A stretch of DNA of 64,000 nucleotides. Origin: Merluccius polli (lineage: Eukaryota > Chordata > Actinopteri > Gadiformes > Merlucciidae). The notes beneath the pieces were generated by a model. It was not told the origin of the DNA and searched no databases. It saw only the letters and a list, made by a program, of their open reading frames with translations. A program made the translations under genes and the position numbers. The DNA lies in contig JAOPHQ010000575.1 in assembly GCA_030340625.1 (NCBI GenBank), positions 1-64,000 on the forward strand, given 5' to 3'. This document shows, piece after piece, positions 12,546 to 24,159 of this stretch. How positions within the stretch are numbered: position 1 is the first letter of the stretch; each line of letters opens with the position of its first letter.

Positions 12546-13061
12546 AGTCCTGGCGAGTCTGAAAGGCGGTATCCAAGGTTATTATGGGCCGTGTTGTAAA
12601 CAGATGTAGACTAACACATTGTAAATACGCCGCAAAGCCGGGGGCATAGGCAGGCCGACGACCACAGTGACGATCAAGAGTTTTCTCCATTAAAAGAGGA
12701 GAGATCAGATTACTTTGCAGCTTAGAGGCGTACACTCCTGTACACCGCAGGTAGGCCATGCTGTGCTATTTGATAGGCTTGTCTTTTGTTGATGATGTCT
12801 TGTGTTGCTATGAGGAGCTTTGTCTTCTGAAGGAAGAACCCATCTTTTATCTTCCCGAGCCACAGTTGTTCATACTGACTATAGGAGTACAGCTCACAGC
12901 TAGTGGTTATCTTTAACATGCATGTTTGGTAGGATGTAATGATAATAAACATAATATGTTTTTGTATGCACATCTGTGAGCACGTCAAAGACGAATTTCC
13001 ACTGCTCTGTGCAGGGGACAATAAAGCTTTTCTGATTCTGATTGCAAGATAGTATTAACAA

Positions 13062-13175
<114 letters not shown>

Positions 13176-13182
13176 CATAACA

Positions 13183-16100
13183 ATGCCGGCTGGGGAAGGA
13201 AAGAGTGACATGGAGCGTTTGGGGGTTTTTAAGGAAATGGGTTATATATCCATTGGAGATAAGTATATCCCAGCAGGTTGCAGTAAGTTGATCACTCTCT
13301 CTGTAGCAACATCAAATCTTACCACACATAACACACAACAGATTGCAAATACATATAGAAAATAAACCACATCATTCTGAATTGCTATGGGTTGAACATG
13401 ATTTCATATGAAGAATTCTAGGCCTACGTGATTGCATTTATTATCTTGTCAATGTGATATATGGGTTTGCATCATAGGTTTGCACAATAATCTGAAGTGT
13501 TGTTTTGCATTTTAAAAGATAAAGTTTGCAATAGAAATCAAGTGGATAAGGTATTGATCAATAAGAATGTTGCCTTATTGGCAAAGCAGAATCACCTGTT
13601 GGTTTTACTGGCTTTCTGCTTCCCACATCTACTAGTTAACAACATAGCACATTGTTCTTGAAACATGGAAACTAGGGACTTCATCTGAACTAAACCTAAA
13701 TTAATACCTAAACACATAACTCTTTATAATGGTATACCATACACATGACATAATCAATACAATTGCATTGCAAACTGTAACAGTTTCATAATCCAAAGTA
13801 TCATTTGCCAGAAGTGATGTGGCTTCTATGCTTTGACTCTTCCTAATCTCAAATTAACAGATCAACAGGGTTTTCACCGTAGGATGCATAGTCAAGCATG
13901 TAAGTAAGATAGTCGCCCCCCCTGTCCTTCAATTCCAGGACCATTCAACGAGTCTGCATCTCGAGACCGTCAGATGCAGACAGGAGGGTCGAGACAGAGC
14001 TGCTCACTACAGAGTGGCTTATTCGAAACATCGTTCAAGCGTATCTTTGAGCGCGAGGCGTTGCATGAGCCCCTGAAGGTGGCCCGCCAGCACCGCATCC
14101 AGCAGGCCAAGAGGAACGTGGGCAAGGCCTTCCTGCCTGCTGATGGCACCAAGAAAATGTGAGGACAAAACAGCACATATCCAATAACACTCATAATACA
14201 CACATAACCACACCAAAGCCTTGAGGCCACCCTGAGTTCTATATATGTGTCACTCCATGCATTACTCTATAGGTTTGGTTGTTTGGTTTCAATCTCTTAC
14301 TTGCTGTATTTCCTCACTCTCAGTTGTGGTTCAGGCAGTTACTATGGGACTCTGTCCGGGCCAATAAAGGCCATGAGTGCCCATGCCATTCCCAAGAAGG
14401 CCCTAACCTCTCCTGGGCGCAACATCTACACTTCTCCTCCCAAGAAGGGCAGCGGCTACAGGTCTTCGGCGGGTTACTTCAAAGGCCTTCGTCCTGCATG
14501 CTTGTTCATGTTGTCTAATGTTGTCTAAGACGTTAAAACATTCAACCTTTCAACATGTTCTTTCTTCTAGCTATCCCAATGTGACCCTGTCCAAGTTGGA
14601 GCTGTATGCGTCCGAACGTTACGACAGAGCGAATGAACTACTGCAGGTACAGCTTAGACTCACTTATCCAATAAGCATTAGTCTAAGTCTGGTGTAGCTT
14701 AAAAACACTAGTGCTGCAAGACTTTCTGGAGATATGGGTAAAGAAGTGCACCGAATAGAGCAGACCCAGACGTTATCTCTCTACCCTTAAATCCATTGTA
14801 TTGACCATTCTTAAATGTAATGTATCAGTTGAGCTGTGGTCAGTTTACAATGTTGTATATCTGAATTTGCATTTTGCGTTTACTTTTGACTCTATTGAGT
14901 CAATTCGCAGATGCATTTATCCAAAGCAACCCACAGTGACTTGTTAACGTACATGTCATTAATGAGCAGGGTGGCATCTTGCTCAGGGATGATGCCTACA
15001 GGTCAACTGCAGGCTTCGGGGTTCAATGGTATTTTTAAAATAACAACCAACACATTGACCATGAAACCTTTCAGTATACAGACTTGAGACATAATAACAA
15101 CAATGAACCCAATGTCACAGTTTCAGGGTGCCTAATGTGTTTTTTTATATGTTGCAGAGAGAGACAGCAACCAGCCGTTCCAAGTTCAAGAGTGGTCCCT
15201 TTAAACTAAACCACCACCCTAAAGACTATTTCCATGACAACCCATACTTTAGCAACAAGCCACTTCCACCAGCACAAAAGCCACTTCCTGCAACAAAACA
15301 ATTCTCAGTTCCCTTCAAACCGTCCTCCCCTACTAAAAAGGTAAAGGATGGATGACGTGCATAGATAGATGGATGTGTGTGTATGAGTCTGTCTATCTAG
15401 ACTTACTGGAAAGAGTGTATGTCACTGTCAGATAGGGGGGATGAAGGCGGGGACATTTGACATGTACCCATCCCATTCGGCTGACCCGTACAATCCTCGC
15501 CGAGCCAAAGAAGCAAACCAAGGGCAACGGACATTTTGGCCAACTCCTGGTCCCAAGAGTTCACCTATCAAGAGCATCATAACCATTAATGTCAAGAGGT
15601 TTGTTGGATGTTCCTTATTTTTGTTTTTATTTTTTCTTTTCTAAATGGATCTGATTATGTATAGATAGATATATAAGTAACCAAGCACTAACATCAAAAC
15701 TTAGAGCCCACTACATGGGTTGCAAATGTAAAGTGTAAACAAATGTTTGTTTACACTTTACAAATTGCTCATTACTGTATAATTACACAGTAATGAGCAA
15801 TTTAACATGTCACAGCATGTACTTAATATGTAATAATGTTATGTAACAGCATGTAACTACACAGTGTGGCTAGGGGTTCACATAAGGAATATGCAAAAAA
15901 GGGTTAGGTTTATGCCAGGGTTAGGGGTTACGGTTAGGGAAAGGTGAAAAGGCAAGTTCCACACTAAGCCCTAATCACACTATGTAGTTACAGGCTGTTC
16001 CTGCATGTAACATTATTACATATTAAGTACATTGCAATTACATTGCTTATTACTGTTTAATTACACTGCAACAAGGACACAAATGTAAAGCGCTACCGAA

Positions 16101-16357
16101 TGTTTTTCCAAATTGTCTCAAATTGGCGTCAGGCGATGTCACTTTGTGGACGACATCAGGCGATGTCACTTGGCACACATTTGAACAGAAACAGCAGAAG
16201 GTTGTTTGCCGATGTTCTCTGGGCTGAAACGTATCTTCACGCTTCTCTTTCACCATTTGTATCACTTTAATACTTTTAGTTTTGTGTTTGTTATTTCAGG
16301 GCAGTGAACAACAACTACACCTCCCACATCCCACCCATTATGACGTCTAAACTGTAA
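13183..16357 (+). CDS. cfap96: Cilia and flagella associated protein 96 (C4orf47-like), 7 coding exons
   Basis: Coding exons, all with AG/GT borders and matching phase: 13183-13282, 13939-14158, 14324-14461, 14571-14646, 15158-15340, 15432-15598, 16300-16357. They join to 942 nt, 313 aa, close to the roughly 309 aa of human C4orf47/CFAP96. The N-terminus starts MPAGEGKSDMERLG; later blocks are RPFNESASRDRQM, GKAFLPADG, GSYYGTLSGP, PFKLNHHPKDYF, DNPYF, FKPSSP, GGMKAGTFDMYPSHSADPY and GPKSSPIKSI, each with a clear counterpart in the human protein. The start codon is supported by that N-terminal match. The family is linked to centrosomes, basal bodies and sperm flagella; its molecular role is not settled. 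There is no membrane segment or signal peptide. The next gene, pdlim3, converges from the opposite strand, and a (GT)n tract ends 10 bp before the ATG. Exon 4 (SYPNVTLSK to NELLQ) is the least conserved. Confidence 0.93.
14884..15040 (-). mobile_element. SINE/L2-tail fragment in cfap96 intron 4
   Basis: CGCAGATGCATTTATCCAAAG is the reverse of the common fish SINE tail (CTTTGGATAAA...GCGTCTGC). It is followed by the degenerate 'gagcagggtggcatcttgct' body typical of these elements. It lies in the intron between cfap96 exons 4 and 5. Confidence 0.5.
15715..16090. mobile_element. Palindromic MITE-like element in cfap96 intron 6
   Basis: It has paired arms such as TGTAAAGTGTAAACAAATG/CATTTGTTTACACTTTACA and TTGCTCATTACTGTATAATT with its inverse. 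Further out are ACATGTAATGTTATTAC-type repeats and a terminal 'aaatgtaaagcgctacc'. Similar repeats with TGTAAAGTGTTACC ends occur in fish. Boundaries are approximate. Confidence 0.45.
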
Positions 16358-16739
16358 CTGACCACGCGGCGCTGCTGAAGGCCACAGTGGTGCACCCTGA
16401 TCACCGTCATTTGCTGGAGTGCTCCTTTGTACCCTGTGGCTTGTTGAACAGCTCACCCATTAAGTATTGTCAGCATGGGCTCCTAACACATTTTGTATTA
16501 TCGTTGCTACTTCACACAATGCTCTTGTGTTGCCTTAGAGACATTGGATTCAATCGCGTGCACATGTATAGACTGACTCAATCCAACCGCATTGAAGAAG
16601 AAGACTGGAGTGTGTGGTTGGTAGCTGGTTTACAGCCTCACCTGGCAGTATAGCGGTAAACCCTGCCGCACGCCGCATCCCTGGATGTAGCTGGGGCCGT
16701 CCGACACAGACACAGGTAGATGTAGACATAGTGTATCCA

Positions 16740-16745
16740 TTTATT
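16740..16745 (-). terminator. Candidate pdlim3 polyadenylation signal (AATAAA on - strand)
   Basis: TTTATT on the + strand reads AATAAA on the minus strand, about 740 nt past the pdlim3 stop. Use of this site would make the pdlim3 3' UTR run through the CA/GT tract and overlap the cfap96 3' UTR in antisense. Confidence 0.3.
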
Positions 16746-16801
16746 GGAAAAGGCAAGCTGGTAGCTCTGCCGAGCAGATGGTACATGCTGCCATGGCAGT
16801 G

Positions 16802-16833
<32 letters not shown>

Positions 16834-17163
16834 GAGTGTGTGTTGATAGCTGGTTTATCCTGGGGGCCATGACTGCTCCCATGCACCACAGGTGTGCAGC
16901 CCCACCCCCCCCCAGCCCCAGAGTCCAATCAGTCTGACTCGGTCCAGGTGAGGCTGTAAACCAGCTACCAACCACACACACTCCACTAAGACATTCGACA
17001 CAGACACTCAAACAAACTATGAGCTACCTGCGTTCTCATCCTTAAGCATATCTTTGTCAGTTTTTGACAGCACAGTTGGTGTTTTGTGTGTTAATGTCAC
17101 ATTCAGAAACAAATACAACAAATACACAGTACATACTTAATGCATACTTTGAAGTTGTAGTGC

Positions 17164-17169
17164 AATAAA
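17164..17169 (+). terminator. Probable cfap96 polyadenylation signal AATAAA
   Basis: This is a canonical AATAAA about 800 nt after the cfap96 stop. If used, the 3' UTR spans roughly 16358-17190. The assignment is by position only. Confidence 0.45.
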
Positions 17170-17212
17170 ATACAAAGTAATATTTTCTCAGCTGTTTGCT
17201 AGTAGACTTTCA

Positions 17213-17308
17213 TTTGTGTGTGTGCGTGCGTGCACATGCGCGCGCGCGCGTGTGTGTGTGTGTGCACGTGCCTGTCCCTGTGTGTGTGTGCGTGCCTGTG
17301 TGTGTGTG

Positions 17309-17347
<39 letters not shown>

Positions 17348-17400
17348 ACGTGCCTGTGCCTGTGTGTGTGTGTGTGTGTGTGTGCCTGTGTGTGTGTGTG

Positions 17401-17443
<43 letters not shown>

Positions 17444-17452
17444 ACGTGTGTC
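17213..17452. repeat. Compound GT/GC/CCTGT tract in the pdlim3 3' UTR
   Basis: Interrupted GT repeats with GCGC, CACGTGCCTGT and TGCCTG interruptions. It ends 28 bp from the pdlim3 stop codon on its 3' side, so it would be transcribed as CA repeat. Confidence 0.93.
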
Positions 17453-17479
17453 GTCTCATAAAGGGAATTCCCCTGTGTT

Positions 17480-20400
17480 TCACGATGGGTTCGCAGCCCC
17501 TTGGGCGCGCATAGAGGCGTGCTCTTGGCAGTATAGTTCCCCATCAATGAGATAATACCCTCTCTGTTTTAGCTCCACCCTGCAGAAGGCACACAGGAAA
17601 CAAGCCGGGTGACGCCACTTTTCTCCTGCATGGACCACAGGACCACTGCAAGTTGGACACACACAAAAATAATGAATAAATGAATCATTTATTAAATATA
17701 ATAAAGAATTTGTGTACTTCGACATTTGCAAACATGCAGAAACAGAAGCGTGTCTGGTGGTGCGTTCTCCTTGGTATGATTTCAGATTGTGGTTAAGCGC
17801 TAACTCATTAGTTACACGTTCATGTCTGTCATGTGATCTGTGTTTGTATAAGAATAGTGTCAACACATTTTTGTATGCTGGTGAGCTGTTTCGGATTGTG
17901 ACTGAAACATCTTCCTGGACATGAGATTCCTGTTTTATATGAGTGTTTCATTCTCCAGTTAGGCGTTGGCAAGTGGAAAGCAGGGTATAGTATGTATAAT
18001 ATGTTTATTTATGTACATGTACATAAACCAATATTCATATTGGTCTTTTAAAAGTTATACTTTAACTAAAAAAGCTGTGAACATGTGCATATGTTTGATG
18101 CTTGAGGTTAACTTTGGCACAGTAGTGAAGCAAAGGGACATCAAACATACTGTCTATCGGGGGGCTAGGTTGGCGAGAGCATTGGCCTCCCAGACAAAAG
18201 CTGTAGCAGCCCATTTGTAGGCCTCCTAGAGATAGATGCCTAACCCCTTTCCGCTCTATAATGACCTGTATCTGTATTTACTTTAAGACATTTTAAGATT
18301 TTTAAAACATCTGACCGCTGAATTGCTGGGAACCACAATCTCCAAGGGTTTGAGGTAGTCAGTCCCGTAGTAAGTGGTTTTCCAGAACCTCCTAGAGGCT
18401 AACTGGAAGTCTCCATTTCCAAACTCCTTCCACACTTTCAATTTTGCTTCCGCAGCAACCAAAGCTTTAAGCTTTTCTGACAACCGAAAACCACCAATTG
18501 ACCACCAACTCCAGCTACCTCAGCAGTTCCTCTGACAAAACAGAATAGGAAGTCCTCCCTCGCCACTAGTGTCCAGGATCATGAGTCCATTCAGACTTCA
18601 TGTGTCCATGCATTTGAACCTAACAAACTGCAATTGACTAGCATTTAGACCTTTGATTCCTCACTTATTACTGACTCTTTGTTTTTACACTCCTAGCGTC
18701 TCTCTTCTGTGTTCCCACTGAATCCTACCAGGAGGATTAGTATGCAGAGCATTTCAGGGGTGACATAAATATATGGCCTGTAAAGCCCTTTGAGACTGTA
18801 ACTGTGATTTAGGGCTATACAAATACAATTGACGTGACTTGGCGTGACCCTCTAAAACTCCAACTGTGTGGCAGCCAGCCGTGGATGTGAGAACTGACAC
18901 TCCCACCTGGCCGCTCTCACCCCCCCTTCCAGAGGCCTCTTCCCTCTCAGCCTCCCACACCAGCTGAGGATCCCCCCATGGACCAGGAGCCAGGTTGTGT
19001 TGCCAGGGTCCAGAGTGCCTCACACTCTGCCCTCGCATCGCACCCGACCGCTATGATCCTCATTGTGGGTGGTGGGTCCGCAAGGATACCTATTACCGAT
19101 TCTAGCTAATGAATGAACATAGTTGTCAGTTAAAAGCTGATGGCCACTGATATGGAAACTGAACTTATGAACTAAGCTAACCGTTCTGTCTCGGTCTACA
19201 ACTCAGAGTCCAACTCCAAATGAGCTTCATTATGTTGCCTCTTGCCAATGTGTCAAACCAACAGCACTGTTATTTGGCCAGGGCCCAGTTTCCCGATAAC
19301 GATGTACGATCCATCTTACGAGCCATCTTACGAATCATCTTTCGAACGATCGTTATTTTTTTCCGTGCGTTTCCCGAAACTCCTCTTAACATGAACGCGC
19401 GTGCACAGATCTAACGACCGATCGTAGCCTTGTACCTGTCCACTGACACGGTGCTGAAATACATACTCGATTCTGATTGGCTGGAGGGTGTAGGTTGAAA
19501 AGTACACCTACGAAAGACGTTGACGCTATGAAGACGCTATGGCCACGTTGCTTGGCAACGCCTGCATACAGGAGATATTAAATAGTCTGCTCGACTTGTA
19601 AAAAAAAAAAAAAACCTCACGATTTTAACTCTAAAACACATTCAAGTACTATTAATTGAGTAAATATTTCTTTCTTTCGTAAGTGACCATGGTATAAGCG
19701 GGATAATGCCCTTCGAGGTGTCCATTAACAGAACCGTCCTCCGCGGTTCACGCCTCCGCGTCGTCCATTCATTTCTGTTAATATTTAATCAATTAATAAT
19801 ACTTTATATCTTCATAGCCATAGTCAACGTCTTTCCTAGGTGTACATCAAAGATAAGATTATCTTCAACCAATCAGAATCGAGTATTCACCCAGACCATG
19901 GTATAACATAGACTAAGCTATATAGCCTATCGTAACTTTAGCGTCCCCAGCTGGACACTCAGTGGTATTGGATGTGTTAACGACGTTCGTAGTGCGCTAC
20001 GAGTACCCCTGGAGCTCTCGTTAGCTAAGAGCGTCTTGACGATGTTCGTTACGCAACGATGCTTTCGGGAAACGGTGTGAAAACTGTCTGATGGTCGTAC
20101 GACGAACTTAACGAACCACTTAGGCTAACGACGCTTTCGGGAAACTGGGCCCAGGTAACTTGCCTGGCAGACTGGAGAGTTTATGCTTAGAGCAAATTAA
20201 GTATGTAATGGGCTAAATGTCAAGCTGGGTGGACTGATACAACAGACTCAACTCTGAATCTGTACATTTTCTATCATGTCAATTCTTACATGATCCCTTT
20301 TCCACAGACATCACACATGGGAAGCTTCTGTAACTTTGCAACAGGAGGCTGAGGCTTGGTTACCGGAGCCATTACATGTCTGGTGGCGGGTCGGCTGACA

Positions 20401-20529
20401 CCTGTGAACCAACAAAAACATGACGTCATCTGACTACTATGCAGTCAGATTCTTAGTATTTTAAGATGATGAATAAGTATGAATTAGTATTATGTTGTAT
20501 TATATTTATAATAATAATAATAATATAAT

Positions 20530-20585
<56 letters not shown>

Positions 20586-22334
20586 GTTGTTGTTATTATT
20601 ATTAATTACTACACTCTGTCCACATTACAAATATATATAAACATTGCAGTAGGTGTATATTAATATATAATAAGATAAAGATATTTAGGGTGTTTTATCT
20701 CTTTTTCAGACATACTGTTGTTGTTGTCATCTATGGTTTCTATAGACGCCACAGGTGCAGGGTTTCCAAAGGGCCGGGGCCTAACGTTAAACTTATGCTC
20801 AAAGTGTCCGAGGTCCTTGAAGAAGAGAAACATTAATACACAGAGAGACCGTTTGTCACCGTTTAACCTAATGTGACTATTAGAAATGATCAGAGGTTGT
20901 TGACAAAATTCTTTGAGAATTATAATTCATTTCTTCATATAATATATTTCATATTTAATATATAGTCTATATTCATCTTTCATCAAATTTTAGATGACTA
21001 TGAGCATAACACACCTTTCACAGGCAAATGTCACCTTTCACAGGCAAATGTCATGTGGATGTCAACACAGCTTGACATCCACATACTGGGAGAACATGCA
21101 AACTCCAAATTGGGGCTGTGTAGCCACAGCACAGTCTACTTTGCTACTACTACTCCTTACTAAGAGTTGGTCCTTATTGGTTCATATTGTTGTGTGTAGA
21201 CGTGATACATGCGTTGTATTTGTACCTTTTCGTCCGCCTGTAGGTTGACTCTGAAAGGCTCCATCTGAGGTGACCACAGTTTAGTCTCTGGTCTTGCATG
21301 AGCATGCACACAAACACAAACACAAAGACACACACTTGTTACACAACATTGCACAAGGGATTATGATTTATCATCACTGCAGACATACATACACACATAT
21401 ACATGTACAGGTGGAGCATACTTTACACTATATGGCACCTCTTTCCAGTATTGTATAGCATTAATGGACCACAATATTTATCTCTTTATTTATCGTTTGA
21501 AAGACTCGTAGCTAATAGTTTCTGAGCCATCATCCGTGACATACATTTCCTGTTATAATGAATAATTCCTGTTCTTTTTATAAGATGCACTGTACACACT
21601 ATGGGAAGATCAGAGCATGTATTTACCTTTCTATCTTAAAGCAGAGCTGTTGGGTGGAGCTTAGGATGGCGTTCTGGCCTTCAGAAAGAGTCATGGACTC
21701 TGTGGCCACACCCCCAATAGATAGAATGACATCACCACGGCACAGGTTGGCCAATGAGGCCTTGCCCCCCGGCGTTACCTGAGAAACAGAGATCAGCTGG
21801 ACGCTAAACAACTTTGATAAGACGCTCTTCTGAACCATAGACATCCAGAGAGAACGCCATTTCACCCATTCAGTTAACATGAAACAAAACGTTAAAGGCG
21901 AAGCTAAAAAACACCAATTGGTGTTCGGAAACAGGAAGTTGATGATCGCAAATAAGGTAGACGAACATACTGCACGTCTACAACAACACAAAACCAGAGA
22001 ACTGCTTCATGTTGTGCTTCTAACAGTCTGTGTGTGTGTGTGTCTCAGTGTATAAGAGATTCCTTATGAGGCTATCATAAGCATGATGATATCACTGCTG
22101 GAGCATTTGACCTGCTGCACAACACCGCTGCTCATGTGTTTCCCTGGCCCATCCTTCAACCCTACCCCCCTTTCGTGTGTTCTGCTAAACACACACCGTG
22201 TTTCAGACTCAAAGTCCTGCTTCCCGCTGTTTCACACTCACCCTTCCAATGCTGATTGGCTGATTGTGCTCCTTTCCACCTGTTAACCTGAAGCCCCAGG
22301 GAGGTCCTCCATCTAACACCAGGTTCTGTGGCAT
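17480..22334 (-). CDS. pdlim3: PDZ and LIM domain protein 3 (ALP), 6 coding exons
   Basis: Coding exons in transcript order: 22242-22334, 21627-21778, 21226-21292, 20716-20815, 20290-20401, 17480-17645. All have GT/AG borders and consistent phase, giving 690 nt, 229 aa. The PDZ domain (about residues 1-85) opens MPQNLVLDGGPPWGFRLTGG and continues VTPGGKASLANL, RGDVILSIGG and QLCFKIER. LWSPQ and HFEHKFNVRPRPF follow, as in ALP/PDLIM3. The LIM domain is about residues 164-220: CDVCGKGI, then WRHPACFLCAFC and GYYLIDGELYC. The family binds alpha-actinin through PDZ at Z-discs and stress fibres. Human PDLIM3 is about 364 aa; this model lacks most of the middle linker, so alternative exons may be missed or absent. 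The start is chosen by the PDZ N-terminus. It is preferred over PDLIM1 because of sequence and its neighbours cfap96 and sorbs2. Confidence 0.9.
18765..18840 (+). mobile_element. LINE/SINE 3' tail fragment
   Basis: TGTAAAGCCCTTTGAGACTG...GGGCTATACAAATACAATTG resembles the 'aaagcgctttgagac ... gctatataaataaaattg' tails of fish L2-like elements. It is in the last pdlim3 intron. Short and diverged. Confidence 0.45.
19281..20152. mobile_element. TIR element with GGGCCCAGTTTCCCGA ends, hosting a nested repeat
   Basis: The left end GGGCCCAGTTTCCCGATAAC and the right end (CTTTCGGGAAACTGGGCCC) are inverted. 'acgat'-rich subterminal repeats occur on both sides. The middle (about 19460-19905) is a second repeat family that is also present at 25978-26190. 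It lies in the last intron of pdlim3. No clear target duplication was identified. Confidence 0.65.
19460..19905. mobile_element. Nested MITE copy A (X-box-bearing family)
   Basis: It starts at ACTCGATTCTGATTGGCTGG and ends with the inverse CCAATCAGAATCGAGTATTC, so it is a TIR element. It shares about 190 bp with 25978-26190, including GTTGCTTGGCAAC at 19547-19559. Non-coding. Confidence 0.6.
20533..20586. repeat. (TTA)n tract
   Basis: About 17 ATT units in the pdlim3 intron between exons 20716-20815 and 20290-20401, flanked by mirror ATA repeats. Confidence 0.9.
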
Positions 22335-22361
22335 CCTGTCTTCTTCTTCTCTCACCCCTTC

Positions 22362-22431
22362 TTCTTCTTCTTCTTCTTCTTCTTCTTCTTCTTCTTCTTC
22401 TTCTTCTTCTTCTTCTTCTTCTTCTTCTTCT
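22362..22431. repeat. (TTC)n tract upstream of pdlim3
   Basis: About 23 uninterrupted TTC units ending 28 bp from the pdlim3 ATG on the 5' side (minus strand reads GAA). It is probably 5' UTR or core promoter. Confidence 0.93.
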
Positions 22432-23359
22432 GTGTACTATTTATTTCACACAACTCCAGGTTACAATTGGTGTCCCTACACCTACATATTTCCTTTTTCT
22501 CACTTTGCAGCACTGGTTCTGTCAATTCAACCCACTGTCAACAGTGAAGTTGTCCCGCTTGCGCTGAAGTGGATCCTTGTTATGCCCCCTTCAAGAGACT
22601 CCTGTCTGATTGGCTGATGTATGACAGAAATAAGATCCACGTAGAGACACACACGGACAGACACCCACACCCACACCCACAAACACCCCACACACACACA
22701 CACACATACACACACAGTGAGATCATATTCCTGTCTTGTATCTAAGAGGAGGTCTTAGGAAGTAGGCTAGGAACCTGTCTAGTCTATCCAATCTATCTTC
22801 CATTTTAATGGTTATCTTTACATTCACTATCTAACATTGTTTTTAAGACCCATTCAAACCCATAAAGTTGCTTAGTTGATGACTATGGCCAAGCTCTCTT
22901 TGATACAAACTAAATGCGTTGTCAACAGATCTGTTCAAATGAAACAGTATGAGACCACAAACTGAAATGTGTAAAACTAATATAAACCCTACCCAGTGAG
23001 AAGTTATCTTCCTGAGGGCCCAGACTGTTTTTAGCTGCTGACCTCAGTCACATTTACAGCCTTGCCAACACCTGTTCACATTTAAAGACACATTACACAG
23101 ATCAGCGCTTTCTGTATGATGAAATGAAATAAAAACTTCCAACTTGCACCTGCGCATGCACGCACGCGCACACTCATACGCACACACGCACACACACGCA
23201 CACGCACACACATGCACACGCACGCACACACACACCATACCAATACAGTTACACAATATTCTTTTATGTCGCTGTTTTTGTGGTTGTTGTGTGTCTACTG
23301 AGAGCAATACAATACAAAATCAAAAAAATACATTTACAATGAAATATTTGGGATACCAT

Positions 23360-23365
23360 TTTATT
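23360..23365 (-). terminator. Candidate sorbs2 polyadenylation signal (AATAAA on - strand)
   Basis: TTTATT on the + strand about 795 nt downstream of the sorbs2 stop. The assignment is positional. The 23.3-24.1 kb stretch shows no further exon and fits a 3' UTR. Confidence 0.35.
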
Positions 23366-24159
23366 TGAAATACTTACATCAACAGTATCTCTTCTATTTC
23401 AAAGACAATGGAAAAATAAATATACCTATTCATTCTACAGTGGATTTGCACAGACCAAGTATTAGGCGACATAAAGGTTTGGCAGCTTGTGTGCTGGCAG
23501 TCAGTCACAGAAAGCATTTTACGTACCATACCAATGATATTTCTACTCCTTGCAATTACCAGAGACTCCCTTGTACTTGACAAAGTTACTTAACATTTCA
23601 TATGTTTTGCTTCATAAAAACAGTTCTGCATTCATATATCTAGTTTCTTCCACAACTTACTGTTGCTGACTGGACATTTTATATATGCAATATGCATACG
23701 CAATTCTAGCAACTTCCCAGTGTATTTCTACACCTCTTCAGCATGAATGGCAGTGATCTGCTCTTCAAGTAGACATCTACTAAAGCATACACATATAGAC
23801 TTACAACATACACACCCTTCAAGAAAATCTCTGGTAACGACACAATTGTTAAAATTACACAAATCTTCAGATGTAACCCTATTGCTAAAAAATCGCTTGA
23901 CACTTCTACCAGCCGCCATATTTTCAGTTCCACATCACTGTTCCACAAACATGACACTTTTTGACAAGATTATTCACAAAAATAAAATAGATCATCTCTT
24001 TCAAAAGAATAAATAATAAGTAAAGGTCAACACATAACTTGGGCGGGCGATGCAAGGGAACCAACAAATAGACACCACACACAGACGCACACACACGCGT
24101 ACGCACACACACGCACACACACAAACATGTGTAATTGTTGGTAAGTACGGGGTCATAAG

